48,909 bases of DNA from an uncultured Barnesiella sp. (lineage in GTDB: Bacteria; Bacteroidota; Bacteroidia; Bacteroidales; Barnesiellaceae), in NCBI GenBank assembly GCA_944320995.1, contig CALUJQ010000021.1, positions 1 to 48,909 of the forward strand. Reading direction: 5' to 3'. Each line of letters opens with the position of its first letter. The first letter of the stretch is position 1. This document shows, in pieces, positions 7,917 to 16,257 of the stretch. Under the pieces are notes generated by a model, which made no database searches, had not been told where the DNA came from, and saw only the letters and a list, made by a program, of their open reading frames with translations. A program made the translations under genes and the position numbers.

Positions 7917-8723
7917 ATGAAATATTTATATTTAACCGTTTTTTTAGTTTTTCTTTTGATAATAACGTCTTGTACTTCGTCCAAAAAGGTACCCTATATG
8001 GTTAATATCGAAGATATTCCCGCTGAAGTGTTAACGGCCTCTACCTCATTGCCCTCTCCGATTTTATCTCCCGGTGATATTATAGACATATCGGTTATGA
8101 CGAAGAATCAAGAGGTTGCTATACCGTTTAATAAACGATTGATATATGGCGAGGCCTATTTGAGAGGGAATATGTCGAAAACGATGGAATATTATTTGAT
8201 CGATCAGAATGGCGATATTGAATTCCCCGTGTTAGGCCGTCTTCATGTAGGGGGGAAGACTAAAACCGAAGTAGAACATATGATTCAGGAGGCTCTTTAT
8301 CCGAAATATCTGAATGAATTGCCTCAGGTAACCGTATGGATACAAAATTTTTCCATCTCGGTTTTGGGCGATGTGAATAAGCCGGGTTCATTTACGATAG
8401 AAGATGAGCGTGTGAGCATATTAGATGCGATAGCCCTTGCCGGCGATTTGGCGATAACCGGCCGGCGCGATAATGTGTTGCTGGTAAGAGTTAATGCAGA
8501 TGGATCCAAGACAGTGGCGCGAGTAAACTTGAATGACAAAGATTTGATTTCCTCTCCCTATTTTTATTTGCAGCAGAACGACGTATTATATGTTGAACCG
8601 AATAAATCGAAAGCCAATTCGGCGGTTGTAGTTCCTCCTACCACTTCGTTGGTGTTTAGTGCTACCTCTATTTTATTGACAATCGCGAACCTTATTATTT
8701 CGGCTTGGAGTATTTCTAAATAA
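7917..8723 (+). CDS. Polysaccharide export outer-membrane lipoprotein (Wza-like)
   Basis: A 268-aa lipoprotein of the Wza/BexD/KpsD export family, which forms the outer-membrane channel for capsule or exopolysaccharide. The signal peptide ends in a lipobox (LLIITSC, Cys near residue 19). The Poly_export domain starts at ILSPGDIIDISVMTKNQEVA near residue 50. An SLBB-type domain follows (ISVLGDVNKPGSFTIEDERV near residue 148, then SILDAIALAGDLAITGRRDN). A C-terminal hydrophobic helix near residues 245-263 fits the amphipathic or membrane-spanning segment of this family. It precedes the tyrosine-kinase gene by five bases, so the two form an operon. Confidence 0.93.
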   Translation: MKYLYLTVFLVFLLIITSCTSSKKVPYMVNIEDIPAEVLTASTSLPSPILSPGDIIDISVMTKNQEVAIPFNKRLIYGEAYLRGNMSKTMEYYLIDQNGDIEFPVLGRLHVGGKTKTEVEHMIQEALYPKYLNELPQVTVWIQNFSISVLGDVNKPGSFTIEDERVSILDAIALAGDLAITGRRDNVLLVRVNADGSKTVARVNLNDKDLISSPYFYLQQNDVLYVEPNKSKANSAVVVPPTTSLVFSATSILLTIANLIISAWSISK

Positions 8724-8728
8724 AGATT

Positions 8729-11131
8729 ATGGAAGATAAGCAAAATATATCTACAGGAAACAATACGGAAGAATCGTTTGATATTACCGGCTTCCTATTG
8801 GAGTGTCTCTCACATTGGAAATGGTTTGTAGCCAGTGTAATCATATTGGCGGTGGGAGCCATGTTTTACTGTTTTAGGCAGACCCCCACATACGAAGTTA
8901 CAGCGGCTGTTTATATTAAAGATAACGATGGCGATACAAACAATGTTTTGTTGGAAAGTTTAGGCTTGTCGGCTTCCAAAGGGAATATCGATAACGAGAT
9001 AGAAGTTTTGCGCTCGAAAAATCAAATTACCGATGTAGTCGAAGCGTTAAACTTATATACGTCATATGCATGGAAGACATTTTTACGTAAGACGCCGTTG
9101 TATCACAATTCGCCGATAGAAGCCATTCTGGATTCTATTGATGTGCATATCCTCAAATCGCCCTTAGATATAGAAATAAAACCACAGAAAAATGCCTTTC
9201 GTTTGATTGCTAAAACTCAAAATGTCAAGGGCGATAGGATTGAAGTTTGTGATACGATTATTAACGGGTTTCCTTATTCGATGCCTTTCGAGGGTGGCGC
9301 TGTTCGGTTGAGATATACGGGCGATACGATTCCTGTCATAGAAAAAACTTTGGCCATTTCATTGTCAAACCCGAGGTCCGTGAGCAAAGTTATATTTTCT
9401 AATTTGACCATTGCATTTGCCTCCAAAGATGCGACGGTTTTGTCGGTCGTGTATCGTACGCCCCTTATTAAAGAGGGAGAGGATTTTGTGAGGAAGTTGG
9501 TCGATTTCTATAATATCGATGCCGCCAACTTGAAAAATCAAGGAACAGAGAATACACAGCAATTTATAGATAGCCGTCTTGCCTCTATATCGGACGATTT
9601 GGCGGTTGTCGAAGCACAAGTAGAGAGTTATCGGAGTCAGAACAATTTAATTGATATTTCGTCGGAAGCAAAATTATATTTGGAACAAACCGGATATACC
9701 GACGAAAAATTGGCAGAATTGGAATTGCAAAAGAGTCTAGTCGATTATGTCGAGGAGTTTTTGTCCATTCCCCAAAATGAGAATATGCCTATTCCCGTAT
9801 TGGGTATCGACGATGAAGAGTTGGCAAAACTGATTGCCGAGTATAATAAAAGTTTGCAACAGCGGGAGCGGCTGTTGCATTCTTCGTCAGATTCTAACCC
9901 GATTATCGTTGAGTTGACGAGAGATATTCAAACTCAACGTACTTTGGTGTTGAAAGGTGTTGAAAGTATTCGCAAAGGGGTGGAAATTAAAAAGAAAGAT
10001 ATTGTCCTTCAAGATAAGAAGATAGAAAATAAGATCAAGAATATGCCTCTGTATGAACGGGAGCTATCCGATATTGTGCGTCAACAGAGGATAAAAGAGA
10101 ATCTATATATCTTTTTATTGGAAAAACGAGAGGAAAATGCTATTGCGAAGAGTATGACTGTGCCGGTGGCCCGCATCATCGACGATCCGGATTCGACAGG
10201 GATACCGGTCTCACCTAAAAAAATGTTATTTCTTTTTGCGGCTGTATTGCTCGGGGTTATGATTCCTGCATTTGTTATTTATTGCAGAATGACTTTCTTC
10301 CCCGTATTGAAGGATAAGAAGATGCTGGAACGTTTGACACATGTGCCTATATTGGCCGAAATTTCGAAAAAGCCCGAAGGGAAATTCTTTGTGGTGGATA
10401 AGAAGAGTGTAGAGCCTATTGCCGAATTGTTCCGATTGGTACGTAACAATCTGCAATTTGTGCTTACCAGTCCCGAGAAGAAAGTCTTGGCGGTAACCTC
10501 TTCGATCATGCACGAGGGGAAGACCTTTATTGCTTCAAACATGGCATTGAGTTTCGCTCTCACTGGAAAACGGGTCCTCCTGATCGGTGTCGATATACGT
10601 CGTCCCCGTTTGGCACAACATTTTCACATTCTCAACAAGAGTGGAGTGACCACTTATTTATCGGGGGTAAATACCGATCTACCGTCGCTCATTCAACCTT
10701 CGGGTGTCGATTCCAATTTAGATGTGCTAACAGCAGGTCCGGTTCCGCCCAATCCGAACGAATTGTTGATGAGTCCTCGTTTTGATGCTTTAATTGACTA
10801 CGCAAGAGCTCATTACGACTATGTGATACTCGATACGGCCCCGTTGGGAATGGTATCCGATACGTTCTTGTTGACAAGGGTTGTCGATGCTATTATTTAT
10901 GTGGCACGAGCCAATTATACCAATAAAACTTCGATTGAAATGCTCAATGCCTGGCTCAAAAGTAAGCGAATCGATGTCCCCACATATCTTATATTGAACG
11001 ATGTGAATATGAATACGAGAACTTATTCTTATCGTCAACATGGTGGTGGAAAATATGGTTATGGCTATGGATATGCCGCTCAACAGGAATCTTATCCATG
11101 GTATAAACGCTGGTTTAAGAAAAAGTTTTAA
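8729..11131 (+). CDS. Polysaccharide co-polymerase / BY-kinase (Wzc-like)
   Basis: An 800-aa inner-membrane protein that sets chain length and drives export of a surface polysaccharide, with a cytoplasmic tyrosine autokinase. The Wzz domain begins around residue 15, with a first membrane helix near residues 30-50. A periplasmic coiled-coil and GNVR-like region spans about 260-500. The second membrane helix lies near 495-520. The kinase shows a Walker A region (SIMHEGKTFIASNMA near residue 592), Walker A' (VLLIGVDIRRPRL) and Walker B (YVILDTAPLGMVSD). The C-terminus carries a tyrosine cluster (YSYRQHGGGKYGYGYGYA), the autophosphorylation tail. No glycosyltransferase or polymerase genes follow. 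Confidence 0.93.
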   Translation: MEDKQNISTGNNTEESFDITGFLLECLSHWKWFVASVIILAVGAMFYCFRQTPTYEVTAAVYIKDNDGDTNNVLLESLGLSASKGNIDNEIEVLRSKNQITDVVEALNLYTSYAWKTFLRKTPLYHNSPIEAILDSIDVHILKSPLDIEIKPQKNAFRLIAKTQNVKGDRIEVCDTIINGFPYSMPFEGGAVRLRYTGDTIPVIEKTLAISLSNPRSVSKVIFSNLTIAFASKDATVLSVVYRTPLIKEGEDFVRKLVDFYNIDAANLKNQGTENTQQFIDSRLASISDDLAVVEAQVESYRSQNNLIDISSEAKLYLEQTGYTDEKLAELELQKSLVDYVEEFLSIPQNENMPIPVLGIDDEELAKLIAEYNKSLQQRERLLHSSSDSNPIIVELTRDIQTQRTLVLKGVESIRKGVEIKKKDIVLQDKKIENKIKNMPLYERELSDIVRQQRIKENLYIFLLEKREENAIAKSMTVPVARIIDDPDSTGIPVSPKKMLFLFAAVLLGVMIPAFVIYCRMTFFPVLKDKKMLERLTHVPILAEISKKPEGKFFVVDKKSVEPIAELFRLVRNNLQFVLTSPEKKVLAVTSSIMHEGKTFIASNMALSFALTGKRVLLIGVDIRRPRLAQHFHILNKSGVTTYLSGVNTDLPSLIQPSGVDSNLDVLTAGPVPPNPNELLMSPRFDALIDYARAHYDYVILDTAPLGMVSDTFLLTRVVDAIIYVARANYTNKTSIEMLNAWLKSKRIDVPTYLILNDVNMNTRTYSYRQHGGGKYGYGYGYAAQQESYPWYKRWFKKKF

Positions 11132-11135
11132 AATA

Positions 11136-11193
11136 AACATCCATAAAAAAACAGGAGTGAATAAATTTCGCTCCTGTTTTTTTATGGATGTTT
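11136..11193. terminator. Strong bidirectional terminator between the Wzc-like and flavodiiron genes
   Basis: A nearly perfect inverted repeat of over 20 bp. AACATCCAT, seven A and CAGGAG on the left pair with CTCCTG, seven T and ATGGATGTT on the right. It serves the two convergent genes. Confidence 0.92.
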
Positions 11194-11199
11194 TCTCTG

Positions 11200-12387
11200 T
11201 TATTTATCCAATCGAGTTGCCATTTCTCGCGCAAGGACTTGACAAAGTTCTTTTATTTCGGGGGTGATGCTCTGTTTCATTTCGATACAGCACGGTAGTG
11301 TTTCCCATTTCATCGATTCGGCAAACGAAGCAAGATGTTTTACTGCGGCACCCGCCCATGTATAAGAACCGAAGTAGGCGAACGTGCGGTTTTTGATTTC
11401 TCGCGTAGCAATCATGTGGGTGAGGCTTTCGACCGCAGGAAACAGTTTGTTGGAGTAGGTAGGACTGCCGATGATGAGGCCTTGATAGCGGAATATGCTT
11501 TGGAGGATAAACGAGGGATCGTCATGCGATACATTGTGCATCACGATGTTTTTCACGCCGTTGGCTGCCAGCTCCCGGGCTATCTCTTCGGCCATCTGTT
11601 CCGTGTGTCCATACATGCTGCCGTAGGCGATGACAACGCCCGGTTCGGCTTCATAGCGGCTCAATCGGTCATAAATGCCAATGACCCGGTTTACCTCTTT
11701 TCCCCATACGGGGCCGTGAGTAGAGCAGATGGTTTTTATCTCGACTCCGGCCAGTTTTTTGAGAGCCATTTGTACGGCCGAGCCATATTTCCCTACGATG
11801 TTGGCATAATAGCGCATCATTTCGCCCCAATATTTTTCGGTATTCAGCTGGCTGTCGGTGATTCCTCCGTCCAACGTGCCGAAGCAACCGAACGCATCGC
11901 CCGAGAAAAGCACCTTCTCGTCGGGGCAATAGGTCATCATTGTTTCGGGCCAGTGTACCATCGGGGTGAAGTAGAAGGTAAGAGTCCGGTTCCCGATGGA
12001 CAAACATTCCCCGTTTTTGACACAAAGGGTGTTGTCGTCTATGCCATAATATCCGTTTACCATTTCGAGCGTTTTCGCATTCCCTATGATTGTCATTTGG
12101 GGATATTTTTGGCGAATGAACTGAATTGAAGCCGAGTGGTCGGGCTCCATATGGTTGATAACAAGATAATCTATCTTTCCGTCACCGATTATCTCGTGTA
12201 TATTGTCAAGCAGTCGATCGGTATAGGCGGCATCTACGGTGTCTATCAATACGTTTTTCCCGCCGGTGATTAAATAGGCATTGTACGATACTCCGTAAGG
12301 GAGCGGCCAGAGGTTTTCGAATTTGTGTTTGTTGCGGTCGTTGACCCCTACATAGTGTATTCCTTTTACAATTTCTGTTATCTTCAT
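11200..12387 (-). CDS. Flavodiiron protein (FprA family A-type flavoprotein)
   Basis: A 395-aa cytoplasmic enzyme that reduces O2 to water and/or NO to N2O with electrons from rubredoxin or a similar donor, protecting anaerobes. The N-terminal metallo-beta-lactamase-like domain has the full diiron ligand set: HMEPDH near residue 80, VHWPETM near residue 145, FSGDAFG near 164 and CSTHGPVW near 226. The flavodoxin domain follows with the FMN loop AYGSMYGHTEQMA near residue 258 and SPTYSNKLFP near 312. There is no rubredoxin extension, so it is class A. The frame extends to a TTG at 12393, but the ATG at 12387 gives the normal N-terminus. Confidence 0.95.
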   Translation of the reverse strand: MKITEIVKGIHYVGVNDRNKHKFENLWPLPYGVSYNAYLITGGKNVLIDTVDAAYTDRLLDNIHEIIGDGKIDYLVINHMEPDHSASIQFIRQKYPQMTIIGNAKTLEMVNGYYGIDDNTLCVKNGECLSIGNRTLTFYFTPMVHWPETMMTYCPDEKVLFSGDAFGCFGTLDGGITDSQLNTEKYWGEMMRYYANIVGKYGSAVQMALKKLAGVEIKTICSTHGPVWGKEVNRVIGIYDRLSRYEAEPGVVIAYGSMYGHTEQMAEEIARELAANGVKNIVMHNVSHDDPSFILQSIFRYQGLIIGSPTYSNKLFPAVESLTHMIATREIKNRTFAYFGSYTWAGAAVKHLASFAESMKWETLPCCIEMKQSITPEIKELCQVLAREMATRLDK

Positions 12388-12577
12388 AATCAATATATAT
12401 TAATTAGAGATGGATAAGTAATATTCGAACACAAAGGTTGTTTCCCGGTTCAAAAAGGAGTACAAAAATATGAAAAAAATAGGAATGGATAGTTGTGCGT
12501 TAAATTTATTTCACCTCTCTATCTTTCTGTTACATTGGATTTGTATGTAAGTGATGCTGTTTCCCCGATATGGCCTT

Positions 12578-12627
12578 AAAAAGAAAAATCCCATATACGG
12601 GATTCGTACACAGGATTTTTCTTTTTA
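12578..12627 (-). terminator. Terminator downstream of serA
   Basis: AAAAAGAAAAATCC on the left pairs with GGATTTTTCTTTTT on the right, enclosing a second small repeat (ATCCC / GGGAT). It lies just beyond the serA stop on the minus strand and ends in a T run in that direction. Confidence 0.75.
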
Positions 12628-12641
12628 TTTGATTTTCGACC

Positions 12642-13562
12642 TTATTTGTTGACTCTGAATTTGTCAATACCGTCTTTCAGAAATCCTACCGACTGACGGG
12701 CGGCGGCAATACCGGCGTTGATATTGGCTTCGGCTGTTTGGGCTCCCATCTTCTTGGGGGTGAAGAACACGCGGTCGCCAAATTTTTCTTTGAGCGAGTC
12801 GGCATTCGCCGGAGCTACATCGGCCACGTAGCGGAAATCGGGACGTCCTTCGAGAACCTGTCCGAGTTCCTCTTCGTGAATGACTTCTTTACGGGCTGTA
12901 TTGATGAGCATGGCACCTTTGGGCATGAGAGAGAGTAATGCGCGGTTGATCGATTGTTTGGTTTCGGCAGTCGCCGGGATATGCAGCGATACGTATTGGC
13001 AAGTGCGATAAAGCTCTTCGGCCGAAGCCACGGGTTTCACGCCGTCTTTCTCCATCACCTCGTTGGGGCAATAGGGGTCGAAGGCATAGATTTCCATGCC
13101 GAACCCTTTGGCGATGCGTGCGACATTTCGTCCCACTTGCCCATAGGCATGGATTCCCAGTTTCTTCCCTTTCAACTCAGTCCCCGATGTCCCGTTGTAG
13201 TGGTTGCGTATCATCAAAATGGCCATGCCGAATACGAGTTCGGCTACGGCGTTGGAGTTTTGGCCCGGGGTGTTCATTACGCACACACCTTTTTCGGTGG
13301 CTGCATTGAGGTCGATATTGTCATACCCGGCTCCGGCGCGTACGACGATTTTCAAGTTCTTTGCGGCAGCAAGTACCTCGGCATCGACGATGTCGCTGCG
13401 TACGATAAGGCCATCGACATCTTCCACGGCTTTGAGCAGTGTAGCTTTGTCGGGGTATTTTTCAAGTAAAACCATTTCGACACCGGCGGCATCGAGAACT
13501 TCTTTAATACCGTTTACGGCTACTGCGGCAAACGGTTTTTCGGTGGCTACTAATATTTTCAT
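12642..13562 (-). CDS. serA: D-3-phosphoglycerate dehydrogenase, short lysine type
   Basis: Oxidises 3-phosphoglycerate to 3-phosphohydroxypyruvate with NAD+, the first step of serine synthesis. At 306 aa it lacks the C-terminal ACT domain of the E. coli enzyme, so serine feedback through ACT is not expected. Seen in sequence: VVRAGAGYDNID near residue 74, the nucleotide-binding turn AYGQVGRNVARIAKGFGMEI near residue 139, and INTARKEVI with the substrate-site Arg. Where most family members have P-H-I-G-A, this protein has TPKKMGAQT, so the catalytic His is replaced by Lys. That matches the group I know as type IIIK, described from Entamoeba and related to Bacteroides proteins. It lies 14 bases behind serC, in one operon. 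Confidence 0.92.
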   Translation of the reverse strand: MKILVATEKPFAAVAVNGIKEVLDAAGVEMVLLEKYPDKATLLKAVEDVDGLIVRSDIVDAEVLAAAKNLKIVVRAGAGYDNIDLNAATEKGVCVMNTPGQNSNAVAELVFGMAILMIRNHYNGTSGTELKGKKLGIHAYGQVGRNVARIAKGFGMEIYAFDPYCPNEVMEKDGVKPVASAEELYRTCQYVSLHIPATAETKQSINRALLSLMPKGAMLINTARKEVIHEEELGQVLEGRPDFRYVADVAPANADSLKEKFGDRVFFTPKKMGAQTAEANINAGIAAARQSVGFLKDGIDKFRVNK

Positions 13563-13576
13563 GACAAGGGTGTATA

Positions 13577-14644
13577 TTAGTGTTTCTTTTCAAATTCTTT
13601 CATGGTGGCGACAAGGGCTTCTACGCTTGATTTAGGCATGGCGTTGTAGATCGAGGCTCTGAATCCGCCTACCGAACGGTGTCCTTTGATGCCGACCATG
13701 CCTTGCGAGGTGGCAAATTCGATAAATTCGCTTTCGAGGTCTTTGTATTCCTCTCTCATGACGAAGCATACATTCATGATCGAACGGTCTTCGGGAGCGG
13801 CTGTGCCGACAAATATCTTGCTGGCATCGATAGCATCGTAAAGGATAGCGGCTTTTTCCAAATCGCGTTTCTCCATCTCCTTGATTCCGCCCAATTCTTT
13901 GTAATATTTCAAGGTTTGCAAAGCGGCGTAGATGGGCAGACACGGAGGCGTGTTGAACATGGAGCCTTTCTTCACATGGGTGCGGTAGTCGAGCATGGTG
14001 GGAATGGCCCGGTTTACGTGACCGAGGGCATCTTCTTTGACAATGACGATCGTTACACCGGCAGGGGCCAAGTTTTTCTGCGCCCCGGCATAGATGACGT
14101 CGTATTTCGATACATCGATAGGCCGTGAGAAAATATCGGACGACATATCGGCTACGAGGGGCACTTTCACATCGGGGTCGAAACGCATTTCAGTACCGTA
14201 GATGGTGTTGTTCGACGTGAAATGGAAGTAATCGACATCGTCGGGCACGGTATATCCTTTGGGAATGTATGAGAAGTTGGCTTCTTTTGAAGAGGCTACT
14301 ACATCGACCTCTCCAAACAGCTTGGCCTCTTTTATGGCGTTGACGGCCCATGTGCCGGTTTCGAGATAGGCCGCTTTTTTATTGAGCAAATTGTAAGGAA
14401 CCATACAGAATTGCATGCTGGCTCCTCCTCCCAAAAACAGGACATCATATCCGGCCGGAACTTCGAGCAACTCTTTTACCAGTGCTTTGGCCTCTTCGAT
14501 GACGGCTGTAAATTCTTTACTGCGGTGCGAAATTTCCATCAATGACAGACCCGTACCGGCAAAGTTGAGAACGGCATCGGCCGTGTTTTTAATGGTGAAC
14601 TCGCTCAGAATCGAGGGGCCTGCATAGAAATTGTGCTTCTTCAT
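13577..14644 (-). CDS. serC: Phosphoserine aminotransferase
   Basis: A PLP-dependent enzyme converting 3-phosphohydroxypyruvate and glutamate to phosphoserine and 2-oxoglutarate. The 355-aa length is normal. It starts [18 protein letters not shown], typical of SerC, and has [10 protein letters not shown] near residue 70 (PLP phosphate binding), [12 protein letters not shown] near 168, and the PLP lysine in [14 protein letters not shown] near 190. The end [11 protein letters not shown] is also conserved. First gene of the serC-serA operon, which supplies the first two steps of serine synthesis. A -7 box TATTTTTG lies at 14692-14699 on this strand, 48 bases before the start. Confidence 0.96.
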   Translation of the reverse strand: MKKHNFYAGPSILSEFTIKNTADAVLNFAGTGLSLMEISHRSKEFTAVIEEAKALVKELLEVPAGYDVLFLGGGASMQFCMVPYNLLNKKAAYLETGTWAVNAIKEAKLFGEVDVVASSKEANFSYIPKGYTVPDDVDYFHFTSNNTIYGTEMRFDPDVKVPLVADMSSDIFSRPIDVSKYDVIYAGAQKNLAPAGVTIVIVKEDALGHVNRAIPTMLDYRTHVKKGSMFNTPPCLPIYAALQTLKYYKELGGIKEMEKRDLEKAAILYDAIDASKIFVGTAAPEDRSIMNVCFVMREEYKDLESEFIEFATSQGMVGIKGHRSVGGFRASIYNAMPKSSVEALVATMKEFEKKH

Positions 14645-14691
14645 AACAATATTTGTTTAGTGTTTGGTATAAATTTGGTTTTGATAAAGTG

Positions 14692-14699
14692 CAAAAATA
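14692..14699 (-). promoter_or_regulatory. -7 element of the serC-serA promoter
   Basis: CAAAAATA on the plus strand reads TATTTTTG on the minus strand, 48 bases ahead of serC. I could not find a clear TTG at the expected upstream distance. Confidence 0.55.
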
Positions 14700-14800
14700 A
14701 TTCTTTTTTTTTCTATAATGTTGCTTTGTTTGTACTTTTTTGTCACAATAAAATGCAAAATGGTGTCTATTTGATAGCTTGACATGGCATTTCGGGATAA

Positions 14801-16072
14801 TTATTTATACCGGTCTTTCCATAAACTGTTCAAATGTTCTTTTAGCTTATTTTCGGCCGGATTGTTTTGCGGTTTCCACCAGCCCTTCTCTTTCAAGTGG
14901 TCGGGCAGATACTGCTGGTTGACGAAATTCCCGGCATAGTCGTGGGCATATTTGTAGTTCTTGCCATAGTCGAGTTCCTTCATCAGTTGGGTGGGGGCGT
15001 TGCGCAGGTGTAGCGGGACGGGCAGATTCCCGGTCTCTCTTACCGTTTCCAACGCTTGGTTGATGGCCATATAGGCTGAGTTGCTTTTGGGCGAGCTGGC
15101 CAAGTAGATCGTGGTTTCGGCCATGATGATTCGGCTTTCGGGCCACCCGATATTTTGTACGGCGTCGAAGCAGGCGTTGGCCAGCAACAGGGCGTTGGGG
15201 TTGGCCAGCCCTATGTCTTCCGATGCCGAGATAACCAACCGGCGGGCAATGAATGCCGGGTCTTCTCCTCCCTCGACCATGCGGGCCAGCCAGTAGATGG
15301 CGGCATCGGGGTCACTGCCGCGAATCGATTTGATGAATGCCGATATGATATCGTAGTGCATTTCGCCGTTTTTGTCATAAGCGGCCGGATTTTGTTGCAG
15401 CCGTTCGGTAACGATGGCGTCGTCGATAATGATTTTTTCGTTCTCTCCGACGGCTTGCGACACGAGGTCGATGATATTCAGCAGTTTGCGGGCATCGCCT
15501 CCCGAGTAACGAAACAGGGCGTCGGTCTCCCTTACCTCAAATTCACGGGTCTTTAAATAGGTGTCGGTATGAATTGCCCGGTCGAGAAGTTGTTGCAGGT
15601 GGGAGACTTCGAGCGATTTGAGTACATACACCTGACATCGGGAGAGCAACGGACGAATTACCTCGAACGACGGGTTCTCGGTAGTGGCTCCGATAAGTGT
15701 CACCGTGCCGTATTCGACGGCTCCGAGTAGCGAATCCTGTTGCGATTTGCTGAACCGGTGTATTTCGTCGATGAACAGGATGGGACGCGTTTTGGAAAAT
15801 ATATTGGCTTTGCAGCGATCGATTACTTCGCGCACCTCTTTTACCCCCGATTGTACAGCACTAAGCGTGAAAAACGGAGCCTGCAATTGTTGCGATATGA
15901 TATGAGCCAATGTGGTTTTGCCGACTCCCGGAGGCCCCCATAGGATAAAAGACGAAATTTTACCCGAGTCGATCATGCGGCGCAATACGGCTCCCGGGCC
16001 TACGAGATGTTCTTGCCCGATATATTCGTCTAAGTTTTTGGGCCTTAGTCTTTCTGCCAGCGGTTGTAACAT
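14801..16072 (-). CDS. rarA: Replication-associated recombination protein A (AAA+ ATPase)
   Basis: RarA/MgsA acts at stalled replication forks with single-stranded DNA binding protein, and is related to clamp-loader ATPases and eukaryotic WRNIP1. The 423-aa protein begins with PLAERLRPKNLDEYIGQEHL, typical of the family. It has Walker A GPPGVGKTTLAH near residue 47, Walker [17 protein letters not shown] near 98, sensor 1 IGATTENPSFEV near 128 and the arginine-containing SRCQVYVLKSL. The C-terminal tetramerisation half contains YLASSPKSNSAYMAINQAL. It has its own promoter and is not coupled to serC. Confidence 0.95.
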   Translation of the reverse strand: MLQPLAERLRPKNLDEYIGQEHLVGPGAVLRRMIDSGKISSFILWGPPGVGKTTLAHIISQQLQAPFFTLSAVQSGVKEVREVIDRCKANIFSKTRPILFIDEIHRFSKSQQDSLLGAVEYGTVTLIGATTENPSFEVIRPLLSRCQVYVLKSLEVSHLQQLLDRAIHTDTYLKTREFEVRETDALFRYSGGDARKLLNIIDLVSQAVGENEKIIIDDAIVTERLQQNPAAYDKNGEMHYDIISAFIKSIRGSDPDAAIYWLARMVEGGEDPAFIARRLVISASEDIGLANPNALLLANACFDAVQNIGWPESRIIMAETTIYLASSPKSNSAYMAINQALETVRETGNLPVPLHLRNAPTQLMKELDYGKNYKYAHDYAGNFVNQQYLPDHLKEKGWWKPQNNPAENKLKEHLNSLWKDRYK

Positions 16073-16094
16073 ACGTTGCTTGTTTCTGTTGATA

Positions 16095-16125
16095 CAAATA
16101 TACTCCTTTCGGGCCGTTCTTGCAA
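16095..16125 (-). promoter_or_regulatory. Promoter of rarA
   Basis: On the minus strand TTG (16123-16125), 20 bases, TATATTTG (16095-16102), 22 bases before the start codon. Confidence 0.65.
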
Positions 16126-16201
16126 GGAAAGCACGAGAAAGATAGTCGTTCCCGTGCGATGTTTCATCTCTTTTGGAAGTTGGCCGAAAATTGCCGGATA
16201 C

Positions 16202-16233
16202 TTGGATTTATAGAAAGAAAAACATTATCTTTA
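16202..16233 (+). promoter_or_regulatory. Candidate promoter of the sialidase gene
   Basis: TTG (16202-16204), 21 bases, TATCTTTA (16226-16233). The last base of the -7 box departs from consensus. Its position favours the second of two in-frame ATG codons. Confidence 0.5.
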
Positions 16234-16257
16234 TTCCGGTAATTTATGAAATGTATC

